Shown: one piece after another, positions 27,301 through 38,000 of the stretch
Layout: every line of letters starts with the position of its first letter
Numbering within the stretch: position 1 is the stretch's first letter
Assembly (NCBI GenBank): GCA_947561715.1
Contig: OX387204.1
Span: 7,383,001 to 7,447,000, forward strand
Direction of reading: 5' to 3'
Source: Ascidia mentula
Lineage: Eukaryota > Chordata > Ascidiacea > Phlebobranchia > Ascidiidae
Length of the DNA: 64,000 nucleotides
Program-made: the position numbers and the translations under genes
The notes under the pieces: model-generated
Told to the model about the DNA's origin: nothing
Database searches by the model: none
What the model saw: only the letters and a program-made list of their open reading frames with translations

Positions 27301-30300
27301 GTGGACTGTTGATTTTACATAGACGAAATACAACTACAAATCAATTCTAGTGGTTTGGCAAATGTTTTACTCTTATGCAGCAAAAAAAGTATTTTGTGAA
27401 GAGCTTATAAGAACGAGCAAGTTTAGCAGTCATCAAAATAATAAAAGGCATTTCAGCAACTTGTACCGTCAGCAGTCTCTTGTGCAGAGCGCGCAGGTTT
27501 TGAATGCACTCGCGTTGTTGTTCTTCGTCAATCGCCTGCTCGGCGAGCGATAAGTCGTGAGGATCTTCGGCCACTTTCTCCGCTTCAGATCGAAGTTCTG
27601 CCAACTTGGTTTGCAAACGCTCGCACATCAAATCTGTTGTGATCGCCTACCGTATGGAAGTGATATTGCAACGAGGTTAACATTTGACTGAGAAAACAAA
27701 CCGAAGTTCGACCATTACACGACATAGTTAGTAGGGATGCACCGAAAGTTCGGTTTGCCGAATTTAATCGGCCGAAACCAAAGTTTTTATAATTATTCGG
27801 TTCCGGCCGAATATTTTTGCAAAATGCGGCCGAAACCGAAACTTTTTTACTGCATGCAACGCTGATACGCAAAGATTAGAATCATTGTTCAAACTGTACT
27901 AATGTGTTTTAGTTGTTAATTGTTATCGAAATCAACTTTAAGAAGTTGGTACAGCATTCTTTAAGGGTCAATAAAAGGCTGTATGATAGGATCAGATCCA
28001 TTCCAGCACATGTTTTGTTTAAATTTATTGCGATTTTAAAGAGATGGACACCAAAATTAGTTTCGGTTTATTCGGCCGAATTTATTCGGCAACTTTTGCC
28101 GAATATTCGGTTTCGGCCGAATAAAAAAAAATGCTGTTTCGGTGCATCACTAAATAGTTAGGCCGTTGTGTGGAAACAGAAAGTGTGAAAACTGAAAATA
28201 GGCTTTGACCACCAGGTATCATAATGAATTATGAATCTGACGCTCTTCTGGTGGAGAACAACAAATATACACCTTTTGTTTTAAAAAAAAGATTGTATTT
28301 TCTGACGTTTCGCCTGTACGTACGACTAGGCTTCTTCAGAGAATAAAACAAACACAGTAGCGAAGTGAACCCACAGGGCAAAGAAATTGAGCGACGAAAA
28401 AACAAAAGGGCGTAACAGATAAAACACAGCGGGACATAATTCAATGGACAAGAGACGGAAAAGTACTTTCGCCCGTGTTCCGCAATTTCGCCCGTAACAA
28501 TTCGTGACTTTTGTTTCCCATGTATGGCCGTTTGACCCATGATCGATGTTGTCCATTGAATTATGTCCCGCTGTGTTTTATCTGTTACGCCCTTTTGTTT
28601 TTTCGTCGCTCAATTTCTTTGCCCTGTGAGTTCGCTTCGCTGCTGTGTTTGTTTTATTCTTTGAAGAAGCCTAGTCGTACGTACAGGCGAAACGTCAGAA
28701 AATACAATCTTTTTTTTAAACAAAAGGTGTATATTTGTTGTTCTCCACCAGAAGAGCGTCAGATTCATAATTCAACAGAAAGTGTTTCGGCATACAGACT
28801 TTTTTTAAGAGCGGTTTATAGAAACCATTCTGCAAAGGCTAGAGAAAGCATTGACTGATTAATCACACACATTTTCCAGCGACAAACTTAAATACCATTT
28901 GGGGCATAGTGGGCAAATTCTACACTGTTTAAATGATCAGAAACATTCTTTCGGTAGAAGAGACTTACGGGCCTGTTCCATAGCACAAGGTATCGTAATT
29001 CATTCGACACGCAATCAAAAAGGACATGCCTTTACGTAGACCACGAATCTGACAAGAAATTAACCAACATGTAATTACCTTTTCACACATATCCGTGTTA
29101 CTATCCACAAGTTTTTGCATTTCTGCCACTAGCTGGCGTTTTTCTTCTTCTAATGCGTCGATTCGTTCCTGGTTAGCAGGAGACGCACGTGTGGTCGTTA
29201 CTTCTGTGCTTGTCGACCCTGTAGTCTGGAGTAACTTCAAGCGAAGTTGTTGAACCTAAAAAGGCCAAGTTTGTTCCTTTAAGATTGGTTTATCGAAAAT
29301 CGTATGATATACGTGAAGCTATAGGAAAGGTTTTTACCGCAAGTAGTATGTAATGTAACAGTCCTGAAGTAGCAAAGTTTGTTCAAATAAAAAAAAAACG
29401 CTTAGACCGTGCTCTGGAAATTAATCCTTTATAATATCTCCACCCAATAATTACCACCTTATCACAGTGCATTGGTGTTGTATTCCTTATTACAAAGCTT
29501 GCAAATAATGACATTACAATATTACAAAGCAAAGAATTAGTAAATTATAAATGCTTCTTTTTATGTTGTGTTAAAATATGTATGTACCTCTTTCCGCAAA
29601 GAAACAAGCTCGGCTGTTTGTGGGTCTCGGTTTACCATGGGTTTGTTCTTGATCTTCCTCGCGCGGTCTGCGTAACGCAAGGTGTTGAGTGATTCCTCTG
29701 CGTTGCAATCGGCCGGACTCACGCAAGCAATCATAACAGTTAAACTGTTGCCACCCAAAGAGTCTGAAACACGAGAATTTTTCAGTTTAATAGGGGGTAT
29801 AAAATGTATTCTGAAAATTTACACCACCAAGTGGGCAAGTTCAGATTAAAAGGTGGATATTTTCAAAAATCACGTTGAAATAAAATAATTACAATGTAAC
29901 AATGCTACGGCAACGGTGTCTTAAAGTGTTACAAAAAAACAAACATTTTTGAAATATTATGTTGCTGCCAGGCCAGCTTTATTATATATTAATAATCCGT
30001 CCTTTCGCGCTTCCGGCGCAATTAATGTGACTTTAATTGTCCGACGTTTCACCTGATATTAAGCCAGGCTTCATCAGGGTAAAACGTCGGACAATAAAAG
30101 TCACGTTAATAAAAGGACAGATTATTAAAATACAAACATTTGCGGATCAAAAAACAACAAACAGGAAGTCAATCCGGGTCCAAAGACGTCAGCAACAAAC
30201 CTTGTAATATTCTTGTTAGTTTGGAGACGCGATAGGGGATGTGATGATCACCGTGTCTCCGGTCTCCAAGGGCGCTGATGACATTTCCGAGAGCTAACAA

Positions 30301-33180
30301 TCCCGCGTTGATTTTGATTCCTTCCTGCAGACGTTCGCCCTGGGCCTTTGTTCTCTTTGCCCGCTCCGAACCGGCGAGGTCGACCAAATGGAATTTGGAA
30401 CAGATGTATTCGTCTCTTTAGAAATAAAATTTCTTGTTTCCGGTCAGGCTGTTTTCATAAACTTTTTATGGCATCGTTATGTGAATCAACTACTTTCGTA
30501 CTTTTCAGGATCCAATTCATTATAGAAAGAAAATGCACATTTGACTTTGACAAGAATAATTTTTGACCATATAATTTTTTATGAATATATTGTCTGGCAT
30601 AGTGTATGAGTACACAGCAGTTGCTTGTATAAGTAAAGCTCTTAAGCATGTTCTTTTACCACAAAGCAGTAACTGTTATAAACTGTAGACACGCAAACTT
30701 ACGCATCTTCCAAACTTCTTGACTGTAAAATTACAGTAAAAATAGCGTGGGATCTGGATGATGTAGCATTCATGGCAGTTGACCCCGTGGATCTTGCACA
30801 ATTACCACGCTCCATGAAATCCATTGTCTCGCTTGGACTTGATACCACAACTTCAGTTAGACCTGGTAAGAAACAACCTTTTTAAGTTCCTTGTTCATAT
30901 GAAAAAGGGATGAGAATATTTTTTTTTATTACAGTTGACATCCCCGAGTGATTTCACATTAAATCATCAAATTTAAATCACATTTCTGACCTGACCCTTT
31001 TCAAATTTAATGAAATTTACACAGCAGCTTTAGGATGATAAAATAACTAAAAGTTTTTTATGGATTTTTTTTTTAGAAAATACTCGTTTAGCTACATTTA
31101 CTTTGGTGCAATTTTGTCAAACAATTACAACTCTTACAGAGTGCGGCTTCTGTATAGAAATTGTAGCAGAAATGAATAAACTTACAAGGTCGCGCTTTCG
31201 AAAACAGTATTGTTGACGGGTTGTTGACCAACGGCACAACAAACGATTGTTTCATAAGCGTGATCGCCGCGTGAATGTGGCGCGCGCGACCGAGAAACAA
31301 AGAAACAGCGACCGTAGTGTTCGAAATTAATCGCACTTTTACACCCCACAAAACAATGTGCCAAAATGCTGAGGGGGGTGTTCTGACACCTAAACACCCC
31401 CCTAGATCCGCCACTGGAAGCACATAACTAGTTTTCACAGCATGATATGTGGGAGTTAATTACCCATTGTATTTCATGTGTGAACTGTATCTGTGTATAC
31501 AGTGGAAAAAATTAACATGAAATTGACATAGTGAAGAATAGCAAACATACAAATATTGTTACCACCAAAAAGCTAAATTTTACTGTAACATTTGCCCATT
31601 CAAATTTTTGGGTGCCTTGCATTATGATATAGACAACATTTTGTCCAAAAACATTTTTTTTGGACATGTTACATTTACGTTATGAACCCTCAAATGGTAA
31701 AGAAAAATGTTTTTTTGAGGGGTTGTAATTAAAAATTTTCGTTTTTATTTTTGTAATTACAATTATTTTTGTAATTTAAAGGTATAATCAATTAGGCCTT
31801 GTTGCAATCTTTAAAATGAGTCCAACATTGTAGAAATCCATCCTGAAATGGCTGAGATATTAGCAAACAAATCTATCGCCATCATTTATACCTGATGAAG
31901 GGAAGTCGCAAAAGCTAGTGTACTTTTTGTGATACAAAAGTCAGTCTTTTACAAAAGAGTGCCTAATCAAGGGAATTTAGTTTGTATACATATAAAGACT
32001 GATATAACACGTTTCATAATTTCATCTAGTGGCATTAGGGTTATAACTTATAATTATAATATCTCTAAAAGTACATGGTTAATTTCAAAATAGTCATGCT
32101 TTATGTGTTGAATGGTTTGGCATGAAATCACTCAGTAAAGGAAAACAAATCCTATGTAATTAGTTAATCAGCAAATTTAAATTGTTATGACAACACACAT
32201 ACAAGTAAATGTATATACCTGCAATTCTAATAGAACCATCGGGATTTTCACGAATGGCCAAGTTTGAATGTTTGTTGTCTCCTGGGGCAAGCAGGTCTTT
32301 CAGCTCCTCTTTATAAATCTAGTGAAAAATCTCAGTGAGTGAGTTTGCAAATAGGACAGAGAGGTTAAATCTGAGATACCTCAACATAAGACACGTTTAC
32401 AAGAAATTCAAACTTGTCTCTCTTTGCAATTCCATCAAATAAATCATTAATAACTCTTGGAATAACACCAGTTGAACTTTCACTGTCAGAAGCTTGTGAT
32501 ACACAATGGGCAGAACCCATTGAATATGTTTTTCCACTTCCAGTTTGGCCGTATGCCAGAACAGTTCCATTGAAACCTGGAAGAACATTATTTATTACTC
32601 CTAAAAAATGTCATTACAGTTTAGCACCTAAATCCAAATACATATGTAGACTTCGCACAATGTGAATATAGTTCAAATGTACATTTTGTGCTATTTAGAA
32701 TGCACATTTAATTTGACCTCGGGAAGGGGGTGCCTGACTTTGAAAACGCTTGGCTTATGTTAGCGTCTTCATGCCCATGTCTTCACTGTCTCAATTTCTT
32801 TGTTTGGTTGCACGCAAAAAGGGCGAATAAATGAATAACAACAAGGAAAATGTTCGAAAATAATCCTACCCTTAAATATGCCAGCAATGAGTGGTTGGAC
32901 ACTAGTTGTATACACAGAACTCTGACTCGTTTTTGCATCAAAAACATAGTCAAAAGTAAATGCTTTGTTTCCATTGACCACAACCTAAAAACATTCATAT
33001 GTTAATTTCTTGCACAATCTAAATTGTATGATGAATATACAAAAGATGGCGTACCTGCTGTGCATCCTGAATAAACGTCAAGCACTCTTTTGCACCCCCA
33101 TTTAATTCATGGGACAGTAAGGGCCTTGCTCGCAAAGCAACACGAACTGGAATTGCTTTTCCAGATGTAAACTCAGACAT
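21359..33180 (-). CDS. KIF4: Chromokinesin KIF4 (kinesin-4 family)
   Basis: Twenty-three exons: 33180-33055, 32984-32870, 32576-32380, 32318-32219, 30862-30703, 30415-30201, 29763-29588, 29255-29079, 27646-27467, 27255-27147, 27076-26964, 26598-26429, 26052-25918, 25737-25617, 25396-25199, 24943-24809, 24264-24055, 23872-23702, 23295-23194, 22927-22775, 22305-22033, 21739-21637, 21573-21359; 3654 nt, 1217 aa (human KIF4A 1232). The N-terminal motor domain has the P-loop GQTGSGKT (90-97), switch I SSRSHAIF, switch II DLAGSE and the neck motif [13 protein letters not shown] long coiled coil follows, including LERDF and [18 protein letters not shown]. An acidic stretch and the Cys-rich domain (about 1072-1104, nine Cys) come next; in KIF4 that domain binds DNA and an Fe-S cluster. 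The tail is Lys-rich. KIF4 is a plus-end motor acting with PRC1 at the spindle midzone and on condensing chromosomes. Introns 4 and 8 carry repeats. Confidence 0.96.
22451..22498 (+). repeat. Exact 24-bp tandem duplication
   Basis: Two adjacent identical 24-base units starting tctggtggtgacc, in the KIF4 intron between the exons ending at 22305 and 22775. Confidence 0.85.
27732..28153. mobile_element. hAT-type MITE in KIF4 intron 8
   Basis: About 422 bp with inverted ends: left tagggatgcaccgaaa, right tttcggtgcatcacta (one mismatch in 16). An 8-bp direct repeat atagttag flanks it at 27724-27731 and 28154-28161, offset by one base on the right. The inside is built of short cggccgaa/ttcggccg words in both orientations and has no transposase. 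Eight-base target duplication and a 'GGGNTGCACCGAA' end are typical of hAT non-autonomous elements. Confidence 0.8.
28226..28773. repeat. Large fold-back element with hammerhead-like cores
   Basis: Two nearly identical inverted arms of about 224 bases (28226-28449 and 28550-28773) around a 100-base spacer. Each arm contains a hammerhead-like core; the left-arm copy, read on the minus strand (about 28300-28345), is intact. The arms carry Pro/Ser-free open frames that look like chance. It lies in KIF4 intron 8 close to the MITE. The near-identity of the arms suggests recent formation. Confidence 0.85.
28300..28345 (-). ncRNA. Small hammerhead-like ribozyme motif (left arm)
   Basis: Minus strand: TTCT then CTGAAGA, an extra A, stem GCCT/AGGC with a 12-base loop, GAAACGTC, then AGAA. 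TTCT/AGAA gives a four-pair stem I. ACGT after GAA is self-complementary, so stem III would form only between two molecules. That is the layout described for small hammerhead variants linked to Penelope-like elements. The right-arm copy (plus strand, about 28660-28705) has C3 changed to T, so it is probably inactive. Confidence 0.5.
30027..30104. repeat. Hairpin repeat with hammerhead-like core
   Basis: Arms 30027-30049 and 30081-30104 are inverted (gtgactttaattgtccgac versus gtcggacaataaaagtcac). The loop, read on the minus strand, contains CTGATGA (30071-30077), a stem GCCTG/CAGGT and GAAACGTC (30043-30050). Stem I next to the core is only two pairs. It is in KIF4 intron 6 and is probably a decayed relative of the 28-kb element. 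Confidence 0.6.
31365..31418. mobile_element. Solitary DNA-transposon end in KIF4 intron 4
   Basis: The minus strand reads CAGTGGCGGATCTAGGGGGG at about 31396-31415, a common terminal sequence of hAT-like and related DNA transposons. I did not find its partner end nearby. Short open frames beside it have no clear similarity. Confidence 0.4.
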
Positions 33181-34890
33181 TTTGCCACTTGTTTTATTTG
33201 AACTGTTTAGTTTCTACACAAACCGAAAATCGGAACAGAAAACTTATTCATTAACTGCTAAGCGCTTGCTACTTCTCTCTCTTTACTCAAACAAACCTTG
33301 GTTTGATGATCTTGTGGACACTGTTTGTAATTTCGCGCTCTAAAAACAAAAAAAATGAAGACGCAAAGCGGAAATCACTGAAGCAAAATATTTCCAACAG
33401 GGGTTTTTTTAGCGTTGACTCTATAAATTGGGCATAAATAAATAAAATACTGTGGATTGTTTGTTTATGATAGTCACTAAAAGAATTACACAAAGTGCGA
33501 CGGGGTTGAAATACACATTACTTGCATTCACATGTTGTATAGTTTATGAAAACATCTTTGATTCGTCGATTGTGGATCCTTCAGTTCCTTCGTAGTAGAG
33601 TAAAATTACCTTTGTCTATTTACTTTATAACTAACCAAGTCCAATAACTAACCAATTTGTCGGCCGTTAACTGAAGAGGGTGTACAGCAACTAAATAAAC
33701 AGGTAATTGCGATGAAGAAGTGTGGTTATTGGAGCGCGACATGCGAATAGTTTGCTTTGGCGGCGACTGAAAACTTTGGTCGCCGCGTGATTCGATACTG
33801 GACAACGCGGTTGTGGCTAGTCAGATATAGGTATCACGTATCAGCAAGATTGAAACGTGGCATATGAATTTATTGACATCAGAATCAAAGTTGTCTCGAA
33901 AGTTATTTAGGCATGTTATAACAGTGCAAATAAAGAAAAACGGTAGCGTCTTTGCGGTGTCACTGGAAATGTAAAGTTGTACATCGCGAATCAATTACGA
34001 CACACTGTTTGACAACAGGGTGGGGTGAAGTGGAGTCCGTGCTCTCTTACAACCAAGTCAATTCTTTATTTAGGTCACTTTAGCCAGGCTTTTGCTTCTA
34101 GTTGTTAGTAGATGAAGTGGATTTAGCAGGTGGGCGTTGCATATACCATCAGTTAGTACTTAGTTACTTGAAATAATTTTGAATCCAGGCGCAGTTTACT
34201 TAATTTTAGACAATTCAGGCAATTGTCAAAACGATATGGTTTAAAAGAGATTACTTAAAACATATATGCGCACTGACTAACTCTTGAGCTTGTTGAACCC
34301 GGGCTTTTATTTGATGAGTTATTAAATCTCAATAGCGCGGAAGTACAAAGTGTCCAGCTAATGACTGGCGAAAATTGTATGCCTTCGTCAGCGTGAGAAA
34401 AAGGCCGCCTTCGTCAAAGCCGAAAATTTCTCGCCAACCCAAACCCTGAAGGCTGAATTTCAGCAAGTCGTTCCAGGTTGACGAAACGCGACAGGGTCTG
34501 TGTTTACGTTTTACCAGAAGCCTATTGTTGAATGGTCAGCAATTGTTGAAAACCTAAGTTTGTCAGAATGAGTTACCGAAATGAGGGCTCAATTGTTGAA
34601 GTGATTCACTTTTTCTGTGCTGTAGCCTCTATTTTTTGCTGAAGTAAATGCCATTCAGTCGCTGTGATTCATCACGTTTTTTGTGCGTTTTGCCGCCAAT
34701 TAATTATAATTGCAATTAGCGTATGTCAGCTAAAACCAAATGGCCTGAGACCGTATCAGTATGAGGCCAAAGTCTCATTGTGATTTTCTATATGCAGAGT
34801 GTATAAAGCATAACCGTTAAATTAGTCGTCAATAAGTCAGCGATTATTTTTTAGCCGAACACGCTTGCAGACATTTCTCATGACCTTGTA
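33181..34890. other. Divergent region between KIF4 and INF2
   Basis: About 1.7 kb separating the KIF4 start (minus) from the first INF2 5' exon (plus), so probably both promoters. No coding similarity or RNA gene is seen. Confidence 0.6.
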
Positions 34891-34923
34891 AATGCTTACA
34901 GCTTGACGGAAAGTAATCAGTTG
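34891..34923 (+). other. Possible 5' non-coding exon of INF2
   Basis: A strong donor (CAGTTG followed by GTAAGT) ends at 34923. The INF2 start codon at 35026 sits five bases after a tttcag acceptor (exon from 35022). This pair implies a 5' UTR intron of about 98 bases. The left limit of the exon is unknown. Spliced-leader addition at the same acceptor is the alternative in a tunicate. Confidence 0.45.
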
Positions 34924-35025
34924 GTAAGTACCCTGTAAAAGCGTTTACCTAGCAAATGATTTACTTAAAGTTTGATAACATGATTGTACAAAATGATTAC
35001 ATATCGTGCTTGTGGTTTCAGTATC

Positions 35026-38000
35026 ATGAAGAAACGGTGGTCGTCGATTGCTTTGCAAGCGCAGCAAAAGGAGAAATCAGAAGCAGAGGAAACCTTATCA
35101 AACCTAGAAAATGCGGAGCCCGAACTTTGCATCAAACTTTTGCACTTTCCTTCTGTTCAAAACTTTTCGGGTTTGAAAAGGAAAATACAGCAGTGTTCCG
35201 AAGAATGGATGCTGGTAAGGTCGATGTTTGAATACTGTCCTCTGCTATGTGAGCCATCGATTATGTTCTATTTACTATTCCAGGGGTTTTTGGACCAAGA
35301 TGGCCTGGGTGTGCTGTTTACCACACTGGAAAGGTTGTCCAACGAGAAAGCCAGATCATCGAAGAATTCCATCATTGCGTCAATGGAACTTCTTCATTGT
35401 GTTGGGTATGTCAGGGAATCTAATCCACTTTTACGTTATTTTACACCCATATAAGCGTTTGAGCAATTTGTTACTGCAACAGGTGTGTGAAATCGGTGAT
35501 GAATTCCCGAACAGGCTTGGAGTACGTTATTTCGAAGAACGAATACACGCGAATGTTATCTTCAGGTATTTTAGACTGACAAGGCCACAGCTTGTATTCC
35601 GTGTTTGTGTTTACTCTCAATTATTTGTTCTGCAGCGCTGGGAAGCAGTAACATTATGGTAAAAAAGCAAGTATTCGAACTGCTTGCTGCTATGTGTATC
35701 TATTCACCCGAAGGCAAAATACGGGCAATAGACGCGATGGAGCATTACAAAGTAAGTCAATTTGACACTCATGTGCTGGTCGCCATCAAAAGTCAATGAC
35801 TCCATTCGCTTTTGCAGCAAGCCAAATCGCAAAGATACAGGTTTAGTGCTGCTGTGAACGAATTGAGAACCAACGAAAACGCTCCCTACCAAACCGCAAT
35901 ATTGTCGTTTGTCAACGCTGCCGTGTTATCCACAGACACCCTGCACGACAGGATGCAACTTCGCAACGAGTTTATTGGTAATGTTTTGAAAATTGTAGCT
36001 TACGATAAAGTTGCATGTGTAAAGCCGACATATTTCCTGTTTTCAGGCCTACAGATCCTCGACATTATTTCGCAATTACGGTTAGTGCATTTTTTACAAA
36101 ACTTATAGCTGCATGAGTTATTTTGTTTTATGTCTTTTGTTACTGATAGATATACACATGCACACAGCATACTGCCTGTATTGGTACCTAACCTTGAAGT
36201 TTTCATTTGCCAGGCACCTTAGTGGGTGCCTGGACCATAACCACAAGTTCTTGGCTCTATCCATACAGCTTTCATATTAAATACTGTTAATTTTGGTTAT
36301 ATACTGACCGCATTTGGTTGTCGAAGTAACCCTACTTTCACTACACACATTCGCAGGGAAACAGCGCTCGTTTCCGAATTGTAAGTTGCAGCTGTATAAC
36401 ATAGTAACACTCATTGTCACTTGGTGGTAGATTCCAACGAGGTGTACTAATCCCAATCCATAAACACATTGCATCAATCACTTTTCTAACGCTGAACCCT
36501 TAGCACGTCGCATTTCCTTTTCGGTGCTTTCCCATGGAAGTCGTGACTTGTTTACGCACAAACTGTCAGTCAACTACAAATGCACGTTGCATGTGAACGC
36601 TGCCATTTCCTATCGGCAGCATGATGTTATAATCAACGTCTTCTGCGTATGGACGTGGGTACCCTGCATACAATGCTTACTTGTTTGACTTAAAGTCGCG
36701 ACAGCATAAATGTTTGTCGTGGCGACATCTGTAAATTAAACGGTCCAAGCAACAATAATCCAACTTTCAGCAAAATAAATTGAGCAAACAAACTGCATTG
36801 CATTGTAGAGCGTCTATGTTCCTGGAGTCTTCGGATAGGTAAAAGCTGTGTTTAAACTCCATCGCTTGCTTTTATATATCATGATTCATGCAAAGCTTAT
36901 TTCGTACTTATGCAATTAGACGCCAAATTTTGTCGATCAAGTTCAAACAAACAGATTTGAATTTTGCACGACGTCTACGTGATTGAGCATATGCTGCGCT
37001 AAAAATGTGTGCAGCAATGGTTAAATGGATTTTGAATCTGATTTGTTTGATGCTATAAAAGTGATTCTTTACGGTTCGGTGCAGAAAACAATCATTCATT
37101 ATCCATGACTTTTGACAATTAAATGCAAAACATGGCATAGTTGCATGCGAAAGTTGCTTATGATTTTGAGCGATGAATTGTTGCTGTTCTAATGTTAAAA
37201 TCATCTTTTGCGCATTTACACAAGTTCCTTGTATAGCCACAGCGAATCCGAAGACTTACTGATTCAACTTGAGGTTTTTGAGGAACGTAAACTCGAGGAC
37301 GAGGACGAGCTAGAAAGCTTAACGAACGCCTCCGGCATTGACCTCAACAACCACCAAGACGTGTTTTCTGCCGTTTTTAATAAGGTTGGTCAGACCCGTG
37401 TTATTAGTCAGTGTTTTTTAAGGTCTTTCTCTTACGTTTTAATCCTGTGTAAAATAGGCGAAACTCAGCTTAAACACTGCAGTTGTGATTGTAGATATGC
37501 GCTGGACCGCAGAGCAACCATCTTCTCGCAATCCTTCAAAGCTTTTTGCAGCTCAATACCGAAGATCCGGTGACGGACGTAATATGGGAGGTGGCAGAGG
37601 TGTTGGTACAAAAGGCTGTTGTGATTAAAACGAAAGACGAGGGAAAGAAACTGGTCAAAGGAAGGGAGATTGGGCCGCGTGCGGTGCAATTAAAAAAGGT
37701 TGTGAACGTTCATGTACAGACCGATGTTGACCCGAAGAAAGATTCCACACCGCCTTCCTCAGGTAACAGCATTTCCCAAGTCATGTTACCACTTGGTCTA
37801 ACAAGTTTAATACTCACCAGGATATATTCCTCCTCCACCACCAACTGCAAAAATCCCTTCCCCACCTCCAATGCCTGGTTCAATTCCTCCTCCGCCCTTA
37901 TCTGCTGGAATTCCACCACCTCCTTTAATTGGTGCAATTCCACCTCCACCAAGTGGAATTCCTCCTCCTCCTTCCATGGCAGGTGGCATCCCTCCTCCTC

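Noticed and set aside
31880..31925. CTGATGA followed by a GC-rich stretch, hammerhead-like
   Set aside because: Stem II and GAAA are not intact.
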